Origin: Nitratireductor mangrovi
GTDB taxonomy: Bacteria > Pseudomonadota > Alphaproteobacteria > Rhizobiales > Rhizobiaceae
Assembly (NCBI RefSeq): GCF_007922615.2
Contig: NZ_CP042301.2
Location: 3,100,001-3,164,000, forward strand
Direction of reading: 5' to 3'
DNA: 64,000 bases
This document shows, piece by piece, positions 53,079 to 61,842 of the stretch. Each line of letters begins with the position of its first letter. The first letter of the stretch is position 1. The notes under the pieces were generated by a model that saw only the letters and a list, made by a program, of their open reading frames with translations, was not told the DNA's origin and searched no databases. Both the position numbers and the translations under genes were made by a program.

Positions 53079-53093
53079 TTTAAACTGTTTAAA
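53079..53093. promoter_or_regulatory. palindromic operator-like site upstream of LacI gene
   Basis: TTTAAAC-T-GTTTAAA, a perfect odd 15-bp dyad in the 73-bp gap between the EamA gene and the regulator. The size and position suit a LacI-type operator; autoregulation is inferred. Confidence 0.5.
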
Positions 53094-53121
53094 CGAGCTT
53101 ATGCCATCGCGATTCGGCGAT

Positions 53122-54063
53122 TCAAAGCTTTTTCGACAGGTTTTCCGTCTCGGCGTTGGGCGCGGCCGTGGCCTTCAGCCTGAGCCGGCGCTCGCGGTGG
53201 ACGATGTAGAGGCCGCTGGCGACGATGATTGCCGCGCCCGCCACCGTGTAGCGGTCCGGCAGATCGCCGAAGACCAGGTAGCCGAGCACGATCATCCACA
53301 CCATCTGCAGATAGGGATAGGGCGCCAGCGCGCCGGTGGTCGCCTGGCGATAGGCCTTGATCAGCAGCCAGTGGCCGAAGCCGCCGTAAAAGCCGAGCGA
53401 CAAAAGCACGATCCATTCGACCGGCTGCTGCGGCAGCGAACCGTAAAGCGGAACGGCCGGCGCCATCAGGATCACCGGGGTCAGCGCGGAGTAGAAGATC
53501 AGGCTTTCCGGCGTCTCCGTCGCGCTCATCTGCCGGGTCATGATCACGTAGGACGAATAGCTGAGCATGGCGCCGATCACATAGAGATGGCCGATCTCGA
53601 AGACGCCGAAGCCCGGCCGCGTGATGACCAGCACGCCGGCCAAGCCGACGATGATCGCCGCCCAGCGCCGCCAGCCCGCCCACTCGCCGAGGAAGGGGCC
53701 GGCAAGCGCGGTGATCACCATCGGGGCGAAGAAAAAGATCGACACCGCCTCGGCGAGTTGCAGCGTCTTCAGCCCGAGGAAGTTGAAGAAGGTGGCGCCG
53801 AACAGGAACATGCCGCGCAGCACCTGCTTGGGCAGGCTCGCCACGCGGAATGCGGCGCGATGTTTCCACGGCTGCAGGATGAAGACCGCCAGCGCGACAT
53901 GCACGGCAAACCGCGTCCAGGCGATGAAGGGCGGCGCGAAGCCGGCCGCGCCGAGATATTTGGCGCTGGTGTCAAGAAAGGAGAAGATCACGCCCGCGCC
54001 GAACACGAGAAGGATCGCCGCGACGGGCGTCGCCGTGTCTTCGCTCTGGCGGGGTTCGTTCAA
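53122..54063 (-). CDS. EamA/DMT-family membrane transporter
   Basis: 313 residues with ten hydrophobic segments in two internally repeated five-helix halves, the DMT fold (LDTSAKYLGAAGFAPPFIAWTRF; LGVLVITRPGFG). These export small metabolites or drugs; the substrate cannot be predicted. It precedes the LacI regulator on the same strand by 73 bp. The 98-bp interval after its start shows no gene. Confidence 0.85.
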   Translation of the reverse strand: MNEPRQSEDTATPVAAILLVFGAGVIFSFLDTSAKYLGAAGFAPPFIAWTRFAVHVALAVFILQPWKHRAAFRVASLPKQVLRGMFLFGATFFNFLGLKTLQLAEAVSIFFFAPMVITALAGPFLGEWAGWRRWAAIIVGLAGVLVITRPGFGVFEIGHLYVIGAMLSYSSYVIMTRQMSATETPESLIFYSALTPVILMAPAVPLYGSLPQQPVEWIVLLSLGFYGGFGHWLLIKAYRQATTGALAPYPYLQMVWMIVLGYLVFGDLPDRYTVAGAAIIVASGLYIVHRERRLRLKATAAPNAETENLSKKL

Positions 54064-54161
54064 GGCTTGATGCGGTCTGCGAGGGTCACACTGGACGGCT
54101 TGCCATCATCACCGGCCGGCACGCAAGCGAATTCCCGGCAAACGATGGGCTGCGAAGAAGC

Positions 54162-54632
54162 CTAATCGTCGTCGGCGAGTTCGCCGGCGGCATCGACCTG
54201 GCCGTTGCCGGAGATGTTGTGCTCGATGCGGGCCAACACTTTCAGGAACGCCTTCTGTTCCTTCTTGTCGAGCCCCTTGAGCGCGATCTTTTCGGTCTTG
54301 CGCACCGATTTCTCGATCGCCTTGATCGCCTCGCGGCCGCTGTCGGTGAGGAAGATGTGCGCCTGGCGGGCATCGTTCTCGGACGCGCGCTTGGTCAGAA
54401 ATTCCTGCGCCTGCAGGCGGTTGATGGTCTTGGTGATGGTCGGCGGCCTGACGCCGAGACGGCCAGCGAGCTGCCCCGGCGTCTGGCCGTCCTCGCTGGC
54501 CAGCGCCAGCATGATCTGGTCCTGCCCGGCGTAGAAGCCGTGGTTGAGAAGACGCGACGCCAGCGACGTGCGCAACAGCCGCGCCGTCGATTGCAGCCGG
54601 TTGATCGCCGCGCCTTTTTCCGCTTTCGCCAT
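54162..54632 (-). CDS. MarR family transcriptional regulator
   Basis: 156 residues of winged-helix MarR type: DQIMLALASEDGQTPGQLAGRLGVRPPTITKTINRLQAQEFL is the wing-helix region (about 38-80). The C-terminus is acidic and Lys-rich. It is divergent to the creatininase gene, with 130 bp between. No clear operator was found. Confidence 0.85.
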   Translation of the reverse strand: MAKAEKGAAINRLQSTARLLRTSLASRLLNHGFYAGQDQIMLALASEDGQTPGQLAGRLGVRPPTITKTINRLQAQEFLTKRASENDARQAHIFLTDSGREAIKAIEKSVRKTEKIALKGLDKKEQKAFLKVLARIEHNISGNGQVDAAGELADDD

Positions 54633-54762
54633 GAGCCCTCTCCAAAGTCGGGCCGGATCGATCTAGTCTCGCCCGACATTGCGAGCTCGATCGGCCTCTG
54701 GTCAATTCGGATACCGGTACACAGCCCGCGCGAGACCCGCCGGCTAATTCGCCGACGAACAT

Positions 54763-55566
54763 ATGGCAGAGGCAGATTTCAGTTCAATGACAATCGGAGA
54801 GGCGGATTCATCCCGGCAAAAGGAGCGCGCAGCCGGCGGGACGATCGCCGTGCTGTCGCTCGGCGCGACCGAGCAGCACGGCCCGCACTTGCCGCCCGAG
54901 ACCGACACCATCATCGCCGAGGGTGTGGCGCGGCTGGCGGCGGCGCGGCTTGGCGAGACGCTCGATGTCCGTTTCCTGCCGGCCGAGCCGGTCGGCTACT
55001 CGCCCGAACATCTCGACCTCGGCGCCACGCAAAGCCTTGCCTATGACGAGGCGGTGGAGCGCTGGATCGGCATCGGCGCCGACCTTGCCGGCAAAGGGGT
55101 GCGCAAACTCGTCATGCTCAACGCCCATGGCGGCAACTCGCCCTTGATGACGGTCGTGGCGACGGAACTGCGCGTCCGCCACGCCATGCTGGCCGTGGCG
55201 ACGAGCTGGACCCGGTTCGGCTACCCCGAAGGGCTCGTTTCCGAGGAGGAAAGGGCGTTCGGCATCCATGGCGGCTTCGTCGAGACGTCGGTGATGCTGG
55301 CGCTGCGGCCCGATCTCGTCGACATGGCCAAAGCGGCGGACTTTGTCTCCGCGCAGCAGCGCTTCGCGACCGAGTTTACCCATCTGCGCGCCTACGGCCC
55401 GCACGCCTTCGGCTGGAAGATGCGCGACCTGTCGAAGACCGGTGTCGTCGGCAACGCCGCGGCGGCAAGCGCCGAAGCAGGCCAGGCATTGCTCGACCAC
55501 GCGGTGACGGGGTTCCTGGAACTTCTCGCCGATGTCGACCGCTTCGATGTCGCAGGCCTCGACTGA
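54763..55566 (+). CDS. creatininase family amidohydrolase
   Basis: 267 residues. The metal site GATEQHGPHLPPETDT (about 34-49) and a later NAHGGNS (about 123-129) are diagnostic of the creatininase/FapB family, which opens cyclic amides such as creatinine, or acts in cofactor synthesis (MftE-type). The N-terminal 25 residues lack homology, so the start might be a little further on. No pyrroloquinoline, F420 or creatine genes are adjacent, leaving the substrate unknown. Confidence 0.85.
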   Translation: MAEADFSSMTIGEADSSRQKERAAGGTIAVLSLGATEQHGPHLPPETDTIIAEGVARLAAARLGETLDVRFLPAEPVGYSPEHLDLGATQSLAYDEAVERWIGIGADLAGKGVRKLVMLNAHGGNSPLMTVVATELRVRHAMLAVATSWTRFGYPEGLVSEEERAFGIHGGFVETSVMLALRPDLVDMAKAADFVSAQQRFATEFTHLRAYGPHAFGWKMRDLSKTGVVGNAAAASAEAGQALLDHAVTGFLELLADVDRFDVAGLD

Positions 55567-55577
55567 GGCGATGTTTG

Positions 55578-56312
55578 CTAGGCGCCGGCGGCGATCACCA
55601 GCGCGGCCTCAGCACTCTCTCCGCTGCGTGTGAGTTCGGCAAGCGCCGCCTCGCCCGCGCGGCGCGCGATCCAGTCGCGATCGTTGAACGTCGCGCCGTC
55701 GAGCGGGCGGTCGTCGTAAGGCGCGTGGCTTTCGTAGAGCGCGCGGCTGATCGCGTCGGGAAAGAACATCTGGCCGGTCAGGGTGCGATCGCCCGGCAGG
55801 AAGACCCTGAAATGCACATGCGGGGTGCGGCCCGGATACCAGCCCGGATAGATGGTGGCGAAGGAAACGACGCCGGCTTCGTCGGCAAACTGGGTGCCGC
55901 GCAGGAAAGTCTCCCCGCGCGTGTCGAGCCCGCCCGGCTGGCCGCGATAGCCGGAATAGACGCCTTGGGCGTCGCAATGCCAGACGTCGACGCGGGCGCC
56001 GGCGACAGGCACGCAGCCGCTGTCGACCACCTGGATATGCATTGCCAGCGGCAGTCCGTCCCGGTCCTCGGCGATGTCGCGCCGCTCAAGCTCGGGATCG
56101 AAATAGAACGGTCCAGCCGTCGTTTCCGGCATGATGGTGCAGACGTCGGCACCGGTGATGAGGTTGGCCGCGGCCCGCGCCGGCAGCGAATGACGCGCCA
56201 GCATCAGCCCGCCGCCGACGGTGACGGCGAGGCCGGCCAGCGCTCCGCGCCTGCTGATGCGGCCTTTGGGCGTGCCGGCGTTGCGCGGCGGTCGGTCCCG
56301 TTCATGCGTCAT
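55578..56312 (-). CDS. intradiol ring-cleavage dioxygenase with Tat signal
   Basis: 244 residues. A twin-arginine signal (RISRRGALAGL, about 18-28) is followed by the 4Fe-independent non-haem iron fold: first Tyr in GVYSGY, second in YPGWYPG, and two His in TPHVHF, matching protocatechuate/catechol dioxygenases. The Tat signal implies export, which is unusual for this class but is seen in a subset of secreted intradiol dioxygenases of actinobacteria and proteobacteria. It overlaps no neighbour; no aromatic pathway genes are nearby. Confidence 0.85.
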   Translation of the reverse strand: MTHERDRPPRNAGTPKGRISRRGALAGLAVTVGGGLMLARHSLPARAAANLITGADVCTIMPETTAGPFYFDPELERRDIAEDRDGLPLAMHIQVVDSGCVPVAGARVDVWHCDAQGVYSGYRGQPGGLDTRGETFLRGTQFADEAGVVSFATIYPGWYPGRTPHVHFRVFLPGDRTLTGQMFFPDAISRALYESHAPYDDRPLDGATFNDRDWIARRAGEAALAELTRSGESAEAALVIAAGA

Positions 56313-56383
56313 GGAGACAGGCTAGCCGCGACAGCGCCGGCAGCCTAATGAACTCTTGGTAAGAATTGCGCTGTCAGCTGCGC

Positions 56384-56683
56384 CTAGAAGCCGTGAAAAA
56401 GCATGTCCAGAGCGGCAACGATCTCGTCATGCGCTTCGGCCAAATGCGCGACGGGCTCCTTTAATCCAACGGCCGGCACGACGCCTATGAACTGGGTCGC
56501 CATCACATATCCGCCGCCTTCGATCTGGAAGACGGGATTCAAGCGATTGGCGATGGGCGGCATCTGTTTCTCCGAAACAAGCGGAACAACGGCCCGTGTG
56601 TCCAGGTCATCGAGCAGGTCGGTTTGCACATCCAGGAGGAGCCGGCTTGTGTCTTGGAAACGATAAACGTCGTATCGTGCCAT
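56384..56683 (-). CDS. ccdB: CcdB-type toxin
   Basis: 99 residues from ATG 56683. MARYDVYRFQDTSRLLLDVQTDLLDDLDTRAVVPL and the ending EIVAALDMLFHGF match CcdB family toxins, DNA-gyrase inhibitors. It overlaps the antitoxin gene by one base (TGATG), the normal order for ccdAB. Chromosomal copies are often stabilisers or relics; integrity here is good. Confidence 0.85.
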   Translation of the reverse strand: MARYDVYRFQDTSRLLLDVQTDLLDDLDTRAVVPLVSEKQMPPIANRLNPVFQIEGGGYVMATQFIGVVPAVGLKEPVAHLAEAHDEIVAALDMLFHGF

Positions 56684-56928
56684 CAGAAAGGCCAATGAGG
56701 CTCGAGTGGCAGCCCGTTCTTGCGAACCCACTCGTTCCAGCCTCGGAGTGCTTCGGCATTCTCAGCCTTCCAGCGACGCCCCTTCTCCTCGGCTACCGCG
56801 CGAGCAATACCGGTCTCGGCGGCGCGCGAGACATTGATATCCAACGCCTTGGCTTCCGCCATTAGATCGGCGTCGATCGATAGGTTAGCTGGCCGGCGAC
56901 TGCGGTTCGCCGAAAATGAGGCAGGCAT
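56683..56928 (-). CDS. ccdA: CcdA-type antitoxin
   Basis: 81 residues from ATG 56928; an ATG at 56952 is also possible. An N-terminal ribbon-helix-helix-like DNA-binding part (RRPANLSIDADLMAEAKALDINVSRA) precedes a flexible, Trp-rich C-terminus (AENAEALRGWNEWVRKNGLPLE) that would wrap the toxin. Coupled to ccdB. Two near-palindromes lie just upstream. Confidence 0.8.
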   Translation of the reverse strand: MPASFSANRSRRPANLSIDADLMAEAKALDINVSRAAETGIARAVAEEKGRRWKAENAEALRGWNEWVRKNGLPLEPHWPF

Positions 56929-56944
56929 AGTGAAGTCCACACTT

Positions 56945-56964
56945 GTGCGCATCAAATGTGCACA
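56945..56964. promoter_or_regulatory. paired TGTGC(G/A)CA dyads upstream of ccdA
   Basis: TGTGCGCA (56945-56952) and TGTGCACA (56957-56964), 12 bp centre to centre, lie over the presumed promoter and are likely autoregulatory sites for CcdA/CcdAB. Confidence 0.5.
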
Positions 56965-57083
56965 TAAACCGCTGTTGCAGTCAAGCAACGATGGTATGCA
57001 ATTCCGGCGCATGCAAGACGTGCATTGCCGGGCCGGTCGTCCTATATGGGAGCCGACCCCGCAACGCGTTTCGGAAAGCCTCC

Positions 57084-58160
57084 ATGTCCGACGTCCAGCA
57101 GATCCCCGTCACCGTGCTTACCGGCTATCTCGGCTCCGGCAAGACCACGCTGTTGAACCGCATCCTTTCGGAAAACCACGGCCGCCGCTATGCCGTCATC
57201 GTCAACGAGTTCGGCGAGATCGGCATCGACAACGACCTGATCGTGGAATCCGACGAGGAAATCTACGAGATGAACAATGGTTGCGTGTGCTGCACCGTGC
57301 GCGGCGACCTGATCCGCGTCGTCGAAGGGCTGATGCGCCGCCCCGGCCGCTTCGACGCTATCGTGGTCGAGACGACGGGGCTGGCCGACCCGGCGCCGGT
57401 GGCGCAGACCTTCTTCATGGACGACGACGTGCGCGCCAAGACGCAGCTCGACGCCGTGGTGGCGCTGGTCGACGCCAAGCATCTGCCGCTCAGGCTGAAG
57501 GACAGCCGCGAGGCCGAGGACCAGATCGCCTTCGCCGACGTGGTCGTCATCAATAAGACCGACCTTGTCAGCGCTGAAGAGCTGGCCGCCGTCGAGGCGA
57601 CCGTGCGTGCCATCAACCCGGCGGCCCGCATCCACCACGCCACCCGCGCCGGCCTGCCCTTGACCGAAGTGCTCGACCGCGGCGCCTTCGACCTGAAACG
57701 GGCGGTCGAGAACGACCCGCATTTCCTCGACCACGACCATCCCGACCATGTCTGCGGTCCGGACTGCGACCACGATCATCATGGCCATGACCACCACCAT
57801 GGCGAGGGTCACGACCATCACCATGATCACGGCCATCACCACCACGGGCCGGCGCCGATCCACGACGTGACGGTGCAGTCGGTGTCGCTGCGCGCCGGGC
57901 CGATGGACCCGAAGAAGTTCTTTCCCTGGATCGAGAAGACGACGCAGATGGACGGCCCCAACATCCTGCGGCTGAAAGGCATCATCGCGCTCGACGGCGA
58001 CGACGACCGCTATGTCGTGCAGGGCGTGCACATGATCGTGGAAGGCGACCACCAGCGCCCCTGGCGCGAGGACGAAAAACGCGAGAGCAGGCTGGTCTTC
58101 ATCGGCCGCGAACTCGACGCCGAGCGCCTGAAGCGCACCTTCGAGGCATGCCAGGCTTGA
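57084..58160 (+). CDS. CobW/COG0523 GTPase metallochaperone
   Basis: 358 residues. Walker A GYLGSGKT (14-21), the CxCC motif at residues 67-70, and NKTD of the G domain. A His-rich insert (about residues 213-255: repeated [11 protein letters not shown] units) between the G domain and the C-terminal CobW domain likely binds zinc or another metal. The protein is 48 codons shorter than the longest frame, because ATG 57084 begins the conserved [10 protein letters not shown] strand. The WD40 gene starting at 58637 may be functionally linked; this pairing recurs in Rhizobiales by my recollection. Confidence 0.93.
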   Translation: MSDVQQIPVTVLTGYLGSGKTTLLNRILSENHGRRYAVIVNEFGEIGIDNDLIVESDEEIYEMNNGCVCCTVRGDLIRVVEGLMRRPGRFDAIVVETTGLADPAPVAQTFFMDDDVRAKTQLDAVVALVDAKHLPLRLKDSREAEDQIAFADVVVINKTDLVSAEELAAVEATVRAINPAARIHHATRAGLPLTEVLDRGAFDLKRAVENDPHFLDHDHPDHVCGPDCDHDHHGHDHHHGEGHDHHHDHGHHHHGPAPIHDVTVQSVSLRAGPMDPKKFFPWIEKTTQMDGPNILRLKGIIALDGDDDRYVVQGVHMIVEGDHQRPWREDEKRESRLVFIGRELDAERLKRTFEACQA

Positions 58161-58180
58161 TGAGGTACGCCAGGACGTCT

Positions 58181-58236
58181 CTCCCCCTCGAAGGGGGCGA
58201 AGCCGCCGGGTGGGGTCGCCTCTGCCGGGCGCGACG
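58181..58236. repeat. candidate dispersed palindromic intergenic repeat
   Basis: CCCCCTCG-AAGGGGG and CGAAGCCGCCGGGTGGGGTCGCC resemble interspersed repeats found after genes in Rhizobiales, which give spurious frames reading TPPGGFAPFEG on the reverse strand. Only one copy is seen here, so the call rests on memory of such elements. Confidence 0.4.
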
Positions 58237-58304
58237 TCACTTCGGGGTCACGCGTTTGACAAAGCTTTCACGACGTGAAGTCGTGAACATGCACCACGCA
58301 ACAG

Positions 58305-58637
58305 ATGCCGGGTCGTCTCGGCGAACAAATGTACAGGAAACCAAGGCGGCCGGACTTTTGTGCTGATTTCGCCAGTCATCCGGACTACACCCCTTTCCTC
58401 CTGGATCTTTTTTCTCGCGATTGCGGTCGGACTTTCTCCATGAACGAGATATGTCCTGGCGTCCGGTTGCCAAGCCAAACGCTGACTGTCTCTTGGGCCT
58501 ATTTCGACATTGATCCGGATTGCCGAATGTTATGGTTTTTTGACCCCAAGGATCACTGGAAGACATTCTGCATGGTGATGTACAGCGTACGCTTCGCCGC
58601 CCAATCGGAACGATATCGCGGAAAGTTCGTGAATTAA
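58305..58637 (+). CDS. uncertain small ORF
   Basis: 110 residues, Cys- and Phe-rich (FCADFASHPDYTPF; DIDPDCRMLWFFDPKDHWKTFCMVMYSVRFA), with lower GC than its neighbours. Its last base overlaps the WD40 gene start (TAATG). No family or ribosome site stands out; an ATG at 58329 is an alternative start. It may be a recently acquired gene or non-coding. Confidence 0.35.
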   Translation: MPGRLGEQMYRKPRRPDFCADFASHPDYTPFLLDLFSRDCGRTFSMNEICPGVRLPSQTLTVSWAYFDIDPDCRMLWFFDPKDHWKTFCMVMYSVRFAAQSERYRGKFVN

Positions 58638-59611
58638 TGCCCACCGTCGCTCCGCTCGATCTTGAAGGCCATTGCGTCGCCGCCTGCTGGGTGGCGAACG
58701 TTCCGCATTTCGCGCTGGCCGACGGCGTCGTCCACCGGCTCGACAACGGCCACAAGCACGTCGAGGCCCATGACGGGCTGCTCGCGGCTTCTCTTGCCGC
58801 CGACGGCAAGGTGCTGCTCACCGGCGGCGAGGACGGGCGCGTCGCATCGCTTGCGCCCGACGGCAGTTTCACCGAACTGGCATCGATCGGCCGCAAATGG
58901 GTGACCGCGGTCGCCAGCGGGCCGCAGGGCGCCGTCGCCTTCGCCTCCGGACGCACGGCCTATGTGCGCTTCGCCGACGGCCGGCTGAAGGAACTGGCGC
59001 ATCCGCGCTCGGTCGAAGGCCTCGCCTTTGCGCCCAAGGGCATGCGGATCGGCGTGGCGCGCTACAACGGCGCGACGCTGCATTTCCCGGCGACCGACGG
59101 CAAGCCGGTCGAACTCACCTGGGACGGCGCCCATACCGGCATCTCCTTTTCGCCGGACGGCAATTTCGTCGTCACCACCATGCAGGAGAACGCACTGCAC
59201 GGCTGGAAGCTCGCCGACGGCAAGCATATGCGCATGAGCGGCTATCCGGCCAAGGTGAAGTCGTGGTCGTGGGCCGCCAAAGGCCGCTGGCTCGCCACCT
59301 CAGGCGCGCCGGCCGCAATCGTGTGGCCGTTCACCGGCAAGGACGGCCCGATGGGCAAGGCCCCGGTGGAACTGGGCACACGCGGCAATACCATGGTGAC
59401 GTCGGTCGCCTGCCACCCGACCGACGAGTTCGTGGCGATCGGCTATGCCGACGGCATGGTGCTCGCCGCCCGCATCGCCGACCAGAAGGAGGTGCTGCTG
59501 CGCCGCGCCGGCAACGGCGCGATCACCTCCATGGCCTGGGATGCGGAAGGACGGCGCATTGCCTTCGGCTCCGAAGCCGGCGATTGCGGCGTGATCGACA
59601 TCGCCGGCTGA
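58637..59611 (+). CDS. WD40 repeat protein
   Basis: 324 residues built of about seven blades with recurring FSPDGN / FAPKGM turns and VKSWSWAAKGRWLATSGAPAAIVW-like units. No signal sequence: cytosolic. It lies close behind a CobW metallochaperone gene. A beta-propeller would be a protein-interaction platform; the partner is not known. Confidence 0.88.
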   Translation: MPTVAPLDLEGHCVAACWVANVPHFALADGVVHRLDNGHKHVEAHDGLLAASLAADGKVLLTGGEDGRVASLAPDGSFTELASIGRKWVTAVASGPQGAVAFASGRTAYVRFADGRLKELAHPRSVEGLAFAPKGMRIGVARYNGATLHFPATDGKPVELTWDGAHTGISFSPDGNFVVTTMQENALHGWKLADGKHMRMSGYPAKVKSWSWAAKGRWLATSGAPAAIVWPFTGKDGPMGKAPVELGTRGNTMVTSVACHPTDEFVAIGYADGMVLAARIADQKEVLLRRAGNGAITSMAWDAEGRRIAFGSEAGDCGVIDIAG

Positions 59612-59633
59612 CCCGCCGAACGCAGCTAACGGC

Positions 59634-60419
59634 TCAGCCCTGCCCTAGATACTCCCGCGCCCAGCCGAGCCCCTCCTCGGTCAGGCCTTGCGGCCGGTAT
59701 TCGCAGCCGACGAACCCGCCATAGCCGCGCGCGTCGAATTCGCCGAGCACGAAACGATAGGCGACCTCGCCGCGGTCGGGCTCGTGGCGGCCCGGATTGC
59801 CGGCAATCTGGATATGGGCGATGCGATCCTTGTAACGGTCGAAGGTGGCGACGATCTCGCCGCGCGTGCGACTCTGGTGGTAGATGTCGTATTGCAGCCC
59901 GAGATTGTCATGCCCGGCGCGATCAAGGATGGCGGCCGCCTGTTCCATCGATCCCAGAAAATAGCCAGGCATGTCGAAGGGATTGAGCGGTTCGATCAGG
60001 ACGCGTACGCCGAGCCCGGCCGCCGCGTCCGCCGCGAAGCACAGATTGTCGATGAAGGTCTCTTCCAGCATCGCGCGGTCAGCGCCCTCGGGAACGATGC
60101 CGGCCATGCAGTGAATGTTGCGCGGCTTGAGCACACGGGCGTAGTCGAGCGTTTGCGACAGGCTTTCGCGAAACCGTTCCCGATGCCCGGGAAGCGCTGC
60201 CAGCCCGCGCTCGCCCTTGTCCCAGTCACCCGGCGGCGTGTTGAAGAGCGCCAGTTCGAGCCGGTGCCGTTCCAGCTCGGCGGCGATGGCACGCGCATCG
60301 TGTTCGTAGGGAAACAGGAACTCGACCGCGTGGAACCCGGCAGCCGCCGCAAGCGCAAAACGCTCCATGAACGGGGCTTTTGTGAACAGCATGGAAAGGT
60401 TGGCGGCCAGCTTGGGCAT
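59634..60419 (-). CDS. hydroxypyruvate isomerase family protein
   Basis: 261 residues of TIM-barrel type. Metal ligands Glu in LIEPLNP (about 152), Asp in YDIYHQ (about 187) and Glu in GCEYRPQG near the end (about 250) match Hyi/OtnI enzymes. Start 60419 has GGAGCAACG upstream. Hydroxypyruvate and tartronate semialdehyde arise in glyoxylate metabolism from purine breakdown, matching the neighbouring purine genes. Confidence 0.88.
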   Translation of the reverse strand: MPKLAANLSMLFTKAPFMERFALAAAAGFHAVEFLFPYEHDARAIAAELERHRLELALFNTPPGDWDKGERGLAALPGHRERFRESLSQTLDYARVLKPRNIHCMAGIVPEGADRAMLEETFIDNLCFAADAAAGLGVRVLIEPLNPFDMPGYFLGSMEQAAAILDRAGHDNLGLQYDIYHQSRTRGEIVATFDRYKDRIAHIQIAGNPGRHEPDRGEVAYRFVLGEFDARGYGGFVGCEYRPQGLTEEGLGWAREYLGQG

Positions 60420-60526
60420 CGTTGCTCCTGATCCGACTTGCCGGCTCATCTACGGCCTGCGAAAGCCGCAAACAACATGGCCGTCAACGTCTCGCCAAGT
60501 GATCATCCGCAATGGCCGTGACGGCG

Positions 60527-61840
60527 TCAGGCCGCCGACAATGTGCTCTTGGCCGCCGCCCCTGCGATATAGACCTCACGCACGGCGCGGTCGTCGCCAA
60601 GCGTCTGCAACAGGAACAGTTCCTCCGACAGCGCGCTCACTGTCTCCATCCTGAGCCGCATGCCGGGCGTCGCCCGCGCGTCGAGCACGATGATGTCGGC
60701 ATCGGTGCCTTCGTCCAGCGTGCCGGCGCGGTCAGCGATCGACAGGGCTTCGGCATTGCCGCGCGTGATCTGCCAGAACGAGGCCAGCGGGTTCAGCTTC
60801 TCGCCCTGCAGCGCGATCACCTTGTAACCCTCGTCCATGGTCCGCAGCATGGAATAGTTGGTGCCGCCGCCGACATCGGTCGCCGCCGCCACGGTGAGCG
60901 GGTTGGGCCGCCTGCGGTAGCGCTGGTAGTCGAACAGGCCCGAGCCGAGGAAAAGGTTCGAGGTCGGGCAAAAGACCGCGACGGCGCCGCTTTCCGACAT
61001 CGCGTCGGCCTCGCGGTCGGACAGATGGATGCAGTGGCCGAGCAGGCTCTTGCGGCCGAGCAGGCCGTATTGCGCATAGACGTCGGTATAGTCCTTCGCT
61101 TGCGGGTAGAGTTCCTCGGTCCAGCGGATTTCGGCGTGGTTTTCCGAGAGGTGGGTCTGGATGTGGCAGTCCGGATGTTCGGCGGCGAGCGCCTGCGCCA
61201 TCTCCATCTGGTCGGGCGTCGAGGTGATCGCGAAGCGCGGCGTGATCGCGTAGAGCTGGCGTCCCTTACCGTGCCATTCCCCGATCAGCGCCTTGCTGTC
61301 GTCATAGCCCGATTGCGGCGTGTCGGTGAGCCCGTCGGGCGCATTGCGGTCCATCATCACCTTGCCGGCGATGTTGAGCATGTTGCGGGCGTGGCTTTCG
61401 GCAAAGAACGCCTCCGCCGACGCCTTGTGCACCGAGCAGTAAGCCGCGACCGTCGTGGTGCCATGGCGGACCAGTTCGTCGAAGAACAGCCGCGCGATGC
61501 GCCGGCCGTGCTGGGCGTCGGAAAACCGGGTCTCTTCCGGGAAGGTGTAGTTGTTGAGCCAGTCAAGCAGTTCGGCGCCGTAGGAGGCGATCACCTGCAT
61601 CTGCGGAAAATGCGCGTGAGCGTCGATGAAGCCGGGCAGGATCAGGTGCGGCCGGTGGTCGGCGAGCGGAACGTCGCCGGCGATCGCCGAGACCGTGGCG
61701 AAGTCGCCGACCGCGACGATCTTGCCGCGGCGCACGAAGACGGCGCCGTCCTCCTCGTAGCGGCAGGCGTCGAGATCGTCGGCCGCCACCGGCTCGCGCA
61801 GGAAGGAGAGCACGCGGCCCCGGATGAGGAGTGAGGTCAT
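60527..61840 (-). CDS. guaD: guanine deaminase
   Basis: 437-residue amidohydrolase. HAHFPQ (about 75-80), GTTTVAAYCSVHK, THLSENHAEI, GHCIHLSDREADAM and TDVGGGTNYSMLR are guanine deaminase signatures, covering the zinc ligands. It converts guanine to xanthine. It lies between the hydroxypyruvate isomerase gene and the urate hydroxylase gene; the latter is only 2 bp upstream, so the two are co-transcribed. Confidence 0.92.
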   Translation of the reverse strand: MTSLLIRGRVLSFLREPVAADDLDACRYEEDGAVFVRRGKIVAVGDFATVSAIAGDVPLADHRPHLILPGFIDAHAHFPQMQVIASYGAELLDWLNNYTFPEETRFSDAQHGRRIARLFFDELVRHGTTTVAAYCSVHKASAEAFFAESHARNMLNIAGKVMMDRNAPDGLTDTPQSGYDDSKALIGEWHGKGRQLYAITPRFAITSTPDQMEMAQALAAEHPDCHIQTHLSENHAEIRWTEELYPQAKDYTDVYAQYGLLGRKSLLGHCIHLSDREADAMSESGAVAVFCPTSNLFLGSGLFDYQRYRRRPNPLTVAAATDVGGGTNYSMLRTMDEGYKVIALQGEKLNPLASFWQITRGNAEALSIADRAGTLDEGTDADIIVLDARATPGMRLRMETVSALSEELFLLQTLGDDRAVREVYIAGAAAKSTLSAA

Positions 61841-61842
61841 GA

